A stretch of DNA of 39,884 nt from a virus, in IMG/VR virus record IMGVR_UViG_3300044655_000452, positions 1 through 39,884 of that record. One strand, written 5' to 3'. A program made the translations under genes and the position numbers. Below the pieces are notes generated by a model. That model was not told the DNA's origin and ran no database searches. It saw only the letters and a program-made list of their open reading frames with translations. Numbering within the stretch: position 1 is the first letter of the stretch; the number at the start of each line of letters is the position of its first letter. Below, piece by piece: positions 6,829-15,520 of this stretch.

Positions 6829-7748
6829 ATACGCAAACCAAACGCTTTCTCCAAAGTTGAAACCATAGACGAAACCTCGGCATTAGCCTGATTCGTGTAC
6901 TGATAACCATACTTTGGATTAGTTTTCAAAGTAGTCATCCATTGACCCAAAGACATCGGGCCATCTTGCCCTTGCAAAGCATCAGCGTACATCGTTGGTA
7001 CACCGTTTGCGTCAATGAAATCAATTTGGTCAGGGGCTTTTTCTAACAACGCAGCGGCATACTGTCGATAAGGAGCAAAAACTTGTTGAATGGTCAGACC
7101 GCCATCAATGTCTTCTTCAGCACCCTTATACAATTTGCGGGCAACCATTCTGTAAGATTGACGCAAATCTTCTTTCGATTTACGGCCAGTCAAAACATCT
7201 TGGACTTCTTGATCTGATAACTTCACACCATAATCTCGACCAATAGCACGGATACTGTTGGCTTCAGCAGACGACAATGCGCGTGACGCAGGTGTAGCAG
7301 CAACAAAACCCGTTGCCCCAGGTACCGTGGACAAAGCCTGTTGATAAACAAAGAGTTCTAAAGATTTATCGTTCTTTTGATCTCGTGCAGATTTCTTTGC
7401 TATCTCAGCCAACTGCGAATCTGTGAATTGTAGATTACCGTATTTGTCTTTCAAAACCGTCAAATACTTATCAACCGATGCCTGCTGGTTCGCTGGAGTT
7501 GATTTATCAAATGCTTGTTGTGCTGTAGTGGTATTGCGGTAATAGCCAGTTCCAGTAACACCTTGAGTCATCAAGGTTTCTAATTGATCTGAGTCGTACC
7601 AATTTTCGGTAACTGCTCGACGCAACACGTCACCCATATCTGCGCCAAATATTGTTTCGTCAAGAAGATATGCGTATTGCGGAAATTTTTGTTTGAAAGT
7701 TTCTTCCCACGAAACAACAGCAGGTTTCTTTTTCTTTTTAGCAGCCAT
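6825..7748 (-). CDS. Uncharacterised helical virion-associated protein (307 aa)
   Basis: It starts with a Lys run (AAKKKKKPAVV), then WEETFKQKFPQYAYLLDETIF and a mostly helical body with AAxRALSSAEANSIRAIGRDYG and QEVQDVLTGRKSKEDLRQSYR. Two partners nearby, the 271- and 367-residue proteins, share the same style. No signal peptide, membrane segment or enzyme motif is seen. The start overlaps the preceding stop as TGATG, so the genes are coupled. A role as internal or ejection protein, or head-assembly factor, is inferred from the gene order only. Confidence 0.65.
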   Translation of the reverse strand: MAAKKKKKPAVVSWEETFKQKFPQYAYLLDETIFGADMGDVLRRAVTENWYDSDQLETLMTQGVTGTGYYRNTTTAQQAFDKSTPANQQASVDKYLTVLKDKYGNLQFTDSQLAEIAKKSARDQKNDKSLELFVYQQALSTVPGATGFVAATPASRALSSAEANSIRAIGRDYGVKLSDQEVQDVLTGRKSKEDLRQSYRMVARKLYKGAEEDIDGGLTIQQVFAPYRQYAAALLEKAPDQIDFIDANGVPTMYADALQGQDGPMSLGQWMTTLKTNPKYGYQYTNQANAEVSSMVSTLEKAFGLRI

Positions 7749-8563
7749 CAGCGACCTAACAACCTTTCAAGAACGGAAGCAGCACGAGCCGCACCTTGCA
7801 CCTGCATCTCAGATTCACGACCCTCACCAACAGCCAACTCACCTAAAGTAGATAACGCAGGAACATCCCCACCTGACAACTGTTTAGTCGTCTGCGATTG
7901 TTGCACATACGAAACAGCATCACGAACTTCGGCAGGGGTCATAGCACGACCCAACAAACGCAACGACTCCCCACGCAACACTTCACTAATATCCTCTTTA
8001 GAAGAAACACGAACACGAACACCAGCCTTCTCAACAACCGGATACTCGGAACGCAAATAAGCCAAAGCCGGTGAACGCAAACTATCGGCAGTAACACCAA
8101 AACGATTAGCCAACAACAAATACTGTTCCATAGCACGAACATCTTGGCTATCAAAACCTGACACAGATGGTTTACTGCCACCATAAAGACCACGCGCGTA
8201 CAGTTCGTTTTGCAACGTCATCCGTTCAGCTTTGGTTTTAATCGAAGCCAAAATACCGTAAGCCTCATCAGGATCATAAACTCCACGGTTTGTAATAACT
8301 CCACGTTCGTTTACAAGACGTGGACCTTCGTACAACAAAAATTTGTCTTGACCGACAGGTACAGGGCCGACAGTCGGTTTGAAAAAACCTTGTTCTAAAC
8401 CTGCATCGGTGTTAACTAAAGCAGCGGTAGATGGCACAACTTGACGAGCAGGGAACTGATAAGTTGAAGGCAACGAAAAACTATCACCAACAGTATTCAC
8501 CGTTGGGCGTGGTTCAACATCGATTCCTGTTTCGCTAGTAATATCTGTGCCTGTGTCACTCAT
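7748..8563 (-). CDS. Uncharacterised virion-associated protein (271 aa)
   Basis: The N-terminal third is Thr/Pro/Val-rich and probably disordered. The middle holds NRGVYDPDEAYGILASIKTKAERMTLQNELYARGLYGG, and a helical C-terminus contains TPAEVRDAVSYVQQSQ. The phrase 'DVRAMEQYLLLANRFGVTADSLRS' has parallels in the neighbouring 307-residue protein (ANSIRAIGRDYGVKLSDQ), both leading into a 'fSxEDxxxxLR' segment, hinting at a shared helical module. Start and previous stop overlap as ATGA. Function is unknown. Confidence 0.65.
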   Translation of the reverse strand: MSDTGTDITSETGIDVEPRPTVNTVGDSFSLPSTYQFPARQVVPSTAALVNTDAGLEQGFFKPTVGPVPVGQDKFLLYEGPRLVNERGVITNRGVYDPDEAYGILASIKTKAERMTLQNELYARGLYGGSKPSVSGFDSQDVRAMEQYLLLANRFGVTADSLRSPALAYLRSEYPVVEKAGVRVRVSSKEDISEVLRGESLRLLGRAMTPAEVRDAVSYVQQSQTTKQLSGGDVPALSTLGELAVGEGRESEMQVQGAARAASVLERLLGR

Positions 8564-11500
8564 AATTCATCTACCTCAGATGATAGTTCCTGATCCCATA
8601 AACGTTGAAAGTCGGGTACACGTTCAGCCAAAGCCGACCCAATCGAATATAGCCAATCACGCAACGGTTCAGCTTTTTTACCTGACAAATCACGCAACCC
8701 CAAAGCCGCAGCATCAGCATACGCTTCATCTCGATAACGCAAATAGTCGCGCACAGCACTAGCAATTTCGTTGTTGGCAAGTTTCGGATCAACAACAATT
8801 TGCTTTAATTGGGCAATACGGACATCTGATTTGTTTACTTCAAAAACTGCTTTAGGTGGGAAACCTGGATACTTTTCGTGGATTTTGAGCCGTTGACGAG
8901 CCAACCAATCTCGTTCTTCCTGCTTAGGGTACTGACCGACTTCGGCTTTCAGGTCACGATACAAAGCCGAACCGATACGGTATTGAGCCAAAGTCAGCAT
9001 TTCTTGATCGTCTAACTGTTTACGACCACCGGTTCGAATTTGGCGTTCCCAAACAGAGAAAGAAAAGTCATCACCACCTGGAGCAAAATAGGCTGCTACT
9101 TCAGAATATGTACGCAACAAATCTTGGTTTGTGCGTTCCCAATCCCCAAACTGTTCCGTAGCCAACAATCCAGGTTGCTGACTTCTAGTTTTTGATGACA
9201 GATACATGAAAGCATCGCCACCAAATTTTTTAATAAACTCCTGTACAGCCGTGTCATAGTTTTGTTGTTGTAGATCATAAAAAGTTTTTGTCAACAACGA
9301 AGCCATAACATCGCCGTCTTTAGTTGGAACAATAAATTCTGTTGTAGCCGAAGTAGGTCCAATGAATTGAGATAACGCTCGCAAACCTGTCAAAATTCTT
9401 GCTTTGCTTTTAGCGTCATCAAAAAGTTTTTGTTGTTCAAGAGGGTTAGCAAGATCGTATTCTCCTGATGCCGACAACGCCCGCGCAGTCTCCATGTATG
9501 TGTTTGCGTAAATGGAATCAAGTTTGCCTGGGTTTGCTTCAATGGCTGATTGCAGTTTTGAAAGCCAACCTGGGGTAAATTGCACTCCTTCTTTACGACC
9601 ATAAGGCAACAAAATTTCGGCAATAAAATCTGTTTTAGGTGTATCCGGCAATAATTTTGATGCCGCTAATTGCACCATAGGGCCGACACTAGGAATAACT
9701 TGCAAACCAAGCGACAAACGTTTTACGGGTGCTTGCAACTGTGCTTCTGTACCTGTCAACAATTTTGTCAAACTTCCCGAAAAAGGAAAGTTAAACATTT
9801 TTTCGTTAGTAACTGGATCAGGGTAAAAGAAACCTTGCCCGTCATTATCTGGGTCAAAGTTTGTTGCGCCGTTATAGATCAGTTGTGCGCGACGAATACG
9901 GGCAGGGTTTTCCAACAAATGACCTACCCAAGTTGACATAACTTCTCGATAAGCAACACCGAAAGGAACAACGATACGAAGTATGTCTTCAAGATTGTTC
10001 CGTGAATGAGCATTATACAAAGATTCTTTGGTTAAATCTGCTGCACGAAGTTGCGCATAGTCATCTAATTGTTGCAATGTTCCTTCGCCGTTAGCCGCAG
10101 CAAGTTTGGTTTGTATTGTTTTCCATGTTTTTTGACCACCAACAAATGCTTCTTTTGTCATGCCGTAATCTTTGGCAAGTCGGTCAACGGTTTTAACAAA
10201 TTTTGTTGCTTCTTCTACTGAAAGCAAATCCGCATAACGGGCTACGCCTTCGTAATAAAATTGGCGAAACAATGGGGAACGTTCAAGCAATTTTTGTCCT
10301 GTGCCATAAAGCGAACCAAAGAACCAGTCGGTCACTTTGTCTTTTCCTGTTTGGAACTGTTGTTTCAAATTGCCGTCAGCCTGACGGATGTATTCAGGGC
10401 CTTTAACGTTTTGCGGTAATTTAGCGTTGTATGCAGGATCGGCTGCTCTGCTTTTAATGTATTCAGCAAATTCTAATTTGCCTTCAGGCGTGTCAAACAC
10501 ATCATATTTTGAAACTTGTTGAACACCCCATCGAGCGTCATTTGTTGCATCAACCACAACCCCTAAAATTTCGTCACCATTTTCGTCAACACCAAGACGC
10601 ACCAATGAACCTCTGCCTGGTGTTACGGGTCCATCAAGATAAGAACCTTCTAAGTCGCGTGGGTCAACAGTAATTCTGTCACCCATCGGAACTCGACGAT
10701 GACCAAGAATAAATCGCATTTCTTCGTCGCCACCAGTTTTTAATGCGACACGAGAATCACCTAAACGTTCAATCCATTCTCGTAAAACTTTGTCATCAAC
10801 TTCCTGCACCCGCAACATTTGACCGTAACCGTTTTTGTCAACAACACGGAAACCACCCTGCAAAAACTTTGTTAAACTTTCTAACGCCCTTTGACCTTTT
10901 GGTGCTTCACGCAAATAATCAATGATCGTGTCCGTACCAATACCTTTAGATAAAGCGTTCATAATCGGGTCAAACGCAATTTGTTGATATTCGTATTGCA
11001 AAGCCTCTAACCATTCATCGCGTTCGGCGGTGCGATTATAGGTTTTGAAATTACCTGATTTAATTGCTTTGGCTGTCTCAGTTATTGGGTCATCAAGGTT
11101 TTTACGAATACCATCGTTCATTGCGTTAGCAAAAAAATCGGTTTCTTCATCCCAATTTTGGGCAGTTTTTGTAATAAAGTCATCAAATTCTTTGCCGACA
11201 ATAGAAGCAGGTGCTTTTTTGTGAGCTGCCCACATAACGTATTCCCACGGTTTATTAAAAAATGATGCTTTACCTAATGTCGCCATGCGCAACTGTGCGT
11301 CAATCATGTTGCGCATAACATAACCACCGGTAGCCAAAGCCAACGGTTTCCAAATTTCATTTTGCAAATAATCAGCGGCTACTATCGCAAAACGTGGATC
11401 GCCATTTTGTTTAGAAAGAGCTGCTTTAATAATTGGATCAGTTGTTATTCGTCGAGTTACCCGAACATCAGGCAGAACTAAAGCCGAATCCAACAATTCA

Positions 11501-13119
11501 ACGATTGAACCTGGGCCTTGTAAACGAAGCGAATTTAATGCCCCAGGCGCAATGTCATCTATGTTGTCAATGTACCCGCCATCAATCATCGCTTTTACAA
11601 AACCAGCGTCAGTTGGGTTGCCTGATGCGTCAATAAAATAACGTCGAGTTTCATCAAGACTCTGCCTTGTCCGAGTAAATAATTCTTTAACAAACTGTGG
11701 TTCTAACCCCAAATATCCAGCAACCTGACCGGATTCTTCAAGAACAGGTTTAGTTAAAACTTCCGTAACAACTTGTTCAAATAATTCGTAAGTTGATTTA
11801 ACTTCACTTTCCAAACCTGTAGAATAAGCAACCGTCGCTTGTTTAAGAAACTCTCTGCCTTTACCAATCTCGGTATTTATGCCAGCAGTTTTCATCCAAT
11901 TTTCATAAGATTTTACCGCATTAGCACGATCTATTGAAGAACCATTAACTAACTTGACATCAGGGACTTCAGTTAGCAAACGTGTTACTGGAGTCAAAAA
12001 AGAACTATTACGCCAAGAATTAAAACCAGGCAAACGTTCTCGCAAAAACTCTCGGCGTTGCGCACCAGGCAACTCGGTAATATATTCAGGCAAAATACTT
12101 CGACCAGCCTGACTCATTCTGTCAGCCTGTTGACCGATCAAAGCCAACACCTGTTCTGTGTTTTTAGCGTCAGCCAGTTTTACAGCCACATCGGGATCAA
12201 TTTTGTACTTAAACAAATCTGAAAGAATGTCAAACGAATCATCGTTTTCAACTAAACGACCAACCAACGCTTTAGCGCGAGTGTCTTTTACCATGAACGA
12301 ACGAAACTTAGATGCGTTCCATGCTATTTCTTCCGCTTGACTTAAACCAGCAATGCCACGTTCAGCAATTTTTGCTGCCGCAGAAATTTCTGCACCTTTA
12401 GCCAAAGCAGGAATAAACCGCAAAGATTTAACAGCACCAGAAATTTTGCTACCAACAACGGTCGGGTCGGCAAAAATTGTTACCCCAGCATCAAGAAAAC
12501 CTGACAAAAAATTGTATTCTTTACTGCCTGGAGTAAAATAAATATTCGCAGCACCACGGCCAACAGTCCACGCTTTGCCGTTAATTGTGCCACGGACTTG
12601 ACGTGCGCGTTCGGCTTGTTTAACTGCCGCTTCGCCACCCAAAAAATATCCTTCGCCTGCTTGTTCAGAATTAGCAAGCATCGTTCCCAAAGATGTTGAC
12701 TTAAACCAACCGTCAAAACCATTAGGGTCGTTTTCTGAATACAGTTGCGAAGCAACATTGGTCGCTAATTCAGGGCCAGCGTTCAATGCAGCAAAAGTCC
12801 AACGAGTACCTGTTTTAAGTTTGTCATGGATATTTCTTCGAAACCAACCTTTTTGATCTGGTGGGTCAACACGGTTCGGTACTTGATTTGCAGACAAATC
12901 AGATGTCGCATTAACAAGTTCAGGGGAAGCCTGCGCTTTTGCTAACGCCAAAATTTCGCCAGCTTTCATCCACGGGTTAGCACGATAAATTTCTCCGATA
13001 CGTTGCGACAAATCAACGGTTGCGGTAGTTGCTAAACGGTTTTGGTTTTCGTTTAACGCTTTTGCTTGGGCAAGTACCGTGTCTTCGTCAATGGCATTAA
13101 GCCATGATGTCGTTGACAT
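8560..13119 (-). CDS. Giant internal virion / possible ejection protein (1519 aa)
   Basis: This is the largest gene, over a tenth of the genome. The sequence is mixed alpha-helical, with no transmembrane run long enough to be convincing and no coiled coil of tape-measure type. A C-terminal portion near residues 1030-1150 (DILRIVVPFGVAYREVMSTW, then a FPFSGSLTKLL segment) resembles C-terminal parts of large phage polyvalent proteins, a comparison I hold only loosely. It lies between portal and scaffold, not between tail genes, so a core protein injected with the DNA is more likely than a tape measure. AAGGATACTA before the ATG gives a ribosome site, and TAATG couples it to the previous gene. 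Confidence 0.75.
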   Translation of the reverse strand: MSTTSWLNAIDEDTVLAQAKALNENQNRLATTATVDLSQRIGEIYRANPWMKAGEILALAKAQASPELVNATSDLSANQVPNRVDPPDQKGWFRRNIHDKLKTGTRWTFAALNAGPELATNVASQLYSENDPNGFDGWFKSTSLGTMLANSEQAGEGYFLGGEAAVKQAERARQVRGTINGKAWTVGRGAANIYFTPGSKEYNFLSGFLDAGVTIFADPTVVGSKISGAVKSLRFIPALAKGAEISAAAKIAERGIAGLSQAEEIAWNASKFRSFMVKDTRAKALVGRLVENDDSFDILSDLFKYKIDPDVAVKLADAKNTEQVLALIGQQADRMSQAGRSILPEYITELPGAQRREFLRERLPGFNSWRNSSFLTPVTRLLTEVPDVKLVNGSSIDRANAVKSYENWMKTAGINTEIGKGREFLKQATVAYSTGLESEVKSTYELFEQVVTEVLTKPVLEESGQVAGYLGLEPQFVKELFTRTRQSLDETRRYFIDASGNPTDAGFVKAMIDGGYIDNIDDIAPGALNSLRLQGPGSIVELLDSALVLPDVRVTRRITTDPIIKAALSKQNGDPRFAIVAADYLQNEIWKPLALATGGYVMRNMIDAQLRMATLGKASFFNKPWEYVMWAAHKKAPASIVGKEFDDFITKTAQNWDEETDFFANAMNDGIRKNLDDPITETAKAIKSGNFKTYNRTAERDEWLEALQYEYQQIAFDPIMNALSKGIGTDTIIDYLREAPKGQRALESLTKFLQGGFRVVDKNGYGQMLRVQEVDDKVLREWIERLGDSRVALKTGGDEEMRFILGHRRVPMGDRITVDPRDLEGSYLDGPVTPGRGSLVRLGVDENGDEILGVVVDATNDARWGVQQVSKYDVFDTPEGKLEFAEYIKSRAADPAYNAKLPQNVKGPEYIRQADGNLKQQFQTGKDKVTDWFFGSLYGTGQKLLERSPLFRQFYYEGVARYADLLSVEEATKFVKTVDRLAKDYGMTKEAFVGGQKTWKTIQTKLAAANGEGTLQQLDDYAQLRAADLTKESLYNAHSRNNLEDILRIVVPFGVAYREVMSTWVGHLLENPARIRRAQLIYNGATNFDPDNDGQGFFYPDPVTNEKMFNFPFSGSLTKLLTGTEAQLQAPVKRLSLGLQVIPSVGPMVQLAASKLLPDTPKTDFIAEILLPYGRKEGVQFTPGWLSKLQSAIEANPGKLDSIYANTYMETARALSASGEYDLANPLEQQKLFDDAKSKARILTGLRALSQFIGPTSATTEFIVPTKDGDVMASLLTKTFYDLQQQNYDTAVQEFIKKFGGDAFMYLSSKTRSQQPGLLATEQFGDWERTNQDLLRTYSEVAAYFAPGGDDFSFSVWERQIRTGGRKQLDDQEMLTLAQYRIGSALYRDLKAEVGQYPKQEERDWLARQRLKIHEKYPGFPPKAVFEVNKSDVRIAQLKQIVVDPKLANNEIASAVRDYLRYRDEAYADAAALGLRDLSGKKAEPLRDWLYSIGSALAERVPDFQRLWDQELSSEVDEL

Positions 13120-13478
13120 TAGTATCCTTCGCGCAAAGTTGAATCAATTAGATCAGCAAGATCACCGTTTGGAAATCGTTGATAGATCGCTTTAAGTTCT
13201 TCCATCACATTGTCGGCTGATGGTGGCAACATAGGAATACCTGCAGCTACAGGACCCATACCTGGGCCAAATGATGCACCAGCTGTAATCGGTTCGTTAG
13301 GTCGCGCTGTTGACGCAACAAAAGAACCTGCTGGTGCTGGTTGTGGTCGTTCTCTTACCGGTGAAGGAACTGTTGTTGGGGATTGCGCCATCGGTACGGC
13401 TTCTTGTGCGCGTTGTTGCGCTAAACGTTGACCGTACTGTTGGTTTGATGCCGTGGAGATTGGGAGTTGTTCAGCCAT
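13119..13478 (-). CDS. Small Pro/Ala/Gln-rich protein after the portal (119 aa)
   Basis: Residues 1-90 are Pro/Ala/Gln-rich and low in hydrophobics, with an opening of ISTASNQQYGQRLAQQRAQE. The last 30 residues form a probable helix, DNVMEELKAIYQRFPNGDLA. This fits a mostly disordered assembly factor. The gene lies between portal and the giant protein, coupled to both (GCATAAATG and TAATG). Function is unknown; a portal-bound or head-assembly role is a positional guess. Confidence 0.65.
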   Translation of the reverse strand: MAEQLPISTASNQQYGQRLAQQRAQEAVPMAQSPTTVPSPVRERPQPAPAGSFVASTARPNEPITAGASFGPGMGPVAAGIPMLPPSADNVMEELKAIYQRFPNGDLADLIDSTLREGY

Positions 13479-15236
13479 TTATGCCCCTAGTTGTGCTAAT
13501 AGTGCTTCCAACGGTGGTGCGCCCTGTGGTCCTTGTACTGGTGCTTCTGCGCCCATGCCTGGCATTGCGAGTCCTGGCATTGTTTCTGGTGCGCCTTGTG
13601 GCATTGCTGCGGCCTGACGGTCACGTGCGCGTTGGTCTGTTCGTTTGACTGCTTCGTAAAGTGTTACGTCTTTTTCTAGTACGAGCGATGTCAGGTAGGC
13701 GAGGTCGTCTGGCTGGTATGGGCCTTGCGGGTTTACTGCTTGCTGTTGAATGGATGACAGTAACGCCGATTCGACACCTTCGGCAACGATGCGGTCATGT
13801 TCTAGTTCTGGGTCTGTGATTAGTGGGTCGGCTTCTCGTGCCGATTCTTTTGACATTAGCCCTGTGCCAAGTCGTTGCCCTAAGCCAATGATGAGACTGT
13901 TTACGTCTGAGCCTGCTGCCGAGTATGCAACATAGTGGAAGTCGGTTTCCCAAATTTTGTTTGCTACATAGCTTTCTTGTCCGACTGATGATCGTGACGG
14001 AATGAAGAACGTTTTTGTTACGTCACCCCAATAGGCTTTTTCGATTGCGATAGCGACTTTATCTTCTTCGAACAATGATGCTTCGAATGTTGATTGTGCT
14101 TCTTGTACACGGTAGTCAACTGTTGCTGACAGTACGGAATCTCCGCGTCGACCTGTGCGGATGTTTGATCCTGATTCGCCACCGAACTCTGCTGGGATAG
14201 CACCTTCAAGTCGTTCTTGGCGTTCAAGACGGTCTAACGCTGTATCGGTTTTGTAGCCTGGGTTGAGTTGTAACTGTTGAATGTCTCCACCTTTGACGAC
14301 ACCGAGTACACCGTTTTTGCCGTCAGCTAACTGGAGTATTTCTGGGTTCTCACCGACACGGGCAACAAGATATTCTTCAGGGAAAATACCGCGCTCAATA
14401 GCGATCTCTGTTAACGCTTGTAGGCGAGCGCGAGTGTAATACATTCCCATAACGCCATCAAATTGTCCACGGGGTTTGTCAAGTGTGATTCTGTTTGCTA
14501 CAACAGCTAATGGCATACCGGTGCGGTTCGGGATGTTTTCTAAACCTAAAGCGTTTAGTCCTGCGCGTTCAGCGATGTTGAGTGACGGGTTATCTTCTGC
14601 GCCGAGAACGATTAACTGTAACGAGTCTGCGTCAACGTATTCGAGCATGGTGTATCGGCTGTCCGAATCAACTCTGCCCATGCGTAGTTTGTCTGATAGT
14701 TCTTGCCCGTAGTTGGCGAGAAGGTATGATGCTGATGCGCGGAAGGTGAAGATGCAGTCGTCTGGCAGCATGTTGTCTGGGTCGTCTACCGGTGCGGCGA
14801 ATGTGTCTAACGGGTTGCGTACAGTCCATGTTGGTGTGAGTGTGCGGAAGTTTGGTTTGAGAACTACAGCCGATTGCGAGTAGCCGAGTAGGTGTCGGGC
14901 GCGTCGACGTAGTTTCATTTGCATTTTGTTTTCATCCCAGATGGATAGCATTGCTTTGCGTCGTTGACGTGCAGAAGATTTTGCTCGTTCTGAGCCTTCT
15001 TTGATTGGTGGGAAGTATGGTGTTGGCATGGTGCTGGATACACGCATGGACATTTGATCTAAGCCTTGTACCAACAGGTTTGCTACTGAGGCTTTAGCGT
15101 TTTTGTCTAATTCGTTTAATGGTACGATTACGTCACCGTTTGCTAGTTCGCGTACGCGCCGCATCTGGTTGTGGACAGGTCCAGCCGCTATGCGCCTCTG
15201 GTTATAGAGTTCAACAATTTCTTCAACTGTACGCAA
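13479..15236 (-). CDS. Portal protein (585 aa)
   Basis: This is the probable ring at the capsid vertex through which DNA enters and leaves. The sequence starts RTVEEIVELYNQRR, goes through VNLLVQGLDQMSMRVSSTMP-like helical and loop segments, ARHLLGYSQSAVVLKPNF and PLDTFAAPVDDPDNM, then a long helical region (GVMGMYYTRARLQALTEIAIERG) and an Ala/Pro/Gly tail. This order and length fit portal proteins, and the gene follows terminase as expected. The start is TTG: AAGGAT lies 6 bases upstream, and no other start keeps the conserved N-terminus. Confidence 0.78.
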   Translation of the reverse strand: MRTVEEIVELYNQRRIAAGPVHNQMRRVRELANGDVIVPLNELDKNAKASVANLLVQGLDQMSMRVSSTMPTPYFPPIKEGSERAKSSARQRRKAMLSIWDENKMQMKLRRRARHLLGYSQSAVVLKPNFRTLTPTWTVRNPLDTFAAPVDDPDNMLPDDCIFTFRASASYLLANYGQELSDKLRMGRVDSDSRYTMLEYVDADSLQLIVLGAEDNPSLNIAERAGLNALGLENIPNRTGMPLAVVANRITLDKPRGQFDGVMGMYYTRARLQALTEIAIERGIFPEEYLVARVGENPEILQLADGKNGVLGVVKGGDIQQLQLNPGYKTDTALDRLERQERLEGAIPAEFGGESGSNIRTGRRGDSVLSATVDYRVQEAQSTFEASLFEEDKVAIAIEKAYWGDVTKTFFIPSRSSVGQESYVANKIWETDFHYVAYSAAGSDVNSLIIGLGQRLGTGLMSKESAREADPLITDPELEHDRIVAEGVESALLSSIQQQAVNPQGPYQPDDLAYLTSLVLEKDVTLYEAVKRTDQRARDRQAAAMPQGAPETMPGLAMPGMGAEAPVQGPQGAPPLEALLAQLGA

Positions 15237-15245
15237 TGCGTATCC

Positions 15246-15488
15246 TTATCTGCCGCTGCTACGAAGCCCGCCGCCACGCATAAATGATTTTAATTGTTCT
15301 AGGGTTGACCTAGCAGCAAATCCGCTTTCTTTGTAAACTCGATTTGCTTTAGACATATCGCCAGGCATATAGTTTGCTTCGCCGCCAACTACACGTGACC
15401 CGTATTTTTGTTCTTCCCGTCTATCTAGATAATCGCCAACAGGTGATGGTTCTTGAACTTTTTTTGCTGGTTTCTTTTTAGCGGCCAT
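15246..15488 (-). CDS. Small basic protein between terminase and portal (80 aa)
   Basis: The N-terminus is Lys/Ala-rich (AAKKKPAKK), followed by a polar middle and an Arg/Gly C-terminus (FMRGGGLRSSGR). An ideal AAGGAG lies before the ATG. The position between terminase large subunit and portal, and the high charge, suggest a DNA-packaging or head-assembly accessory. It has no helix-turn-helix and does not look like a small terminase subunit. Function is unknown. Confidence 0.7.
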   Translation of the reverse strand: MAAKKKPAKKVQEPSPVGDYLDRREEQKYGSRVVGGEANYMPGDMSKANRVYKESGFAARSTLEQLKSFMRGGGLRSSGR

Positions 15489-15520
15489 GACTTCTCCTTA
15501 ACATAAGTGCTGTTATAGTA

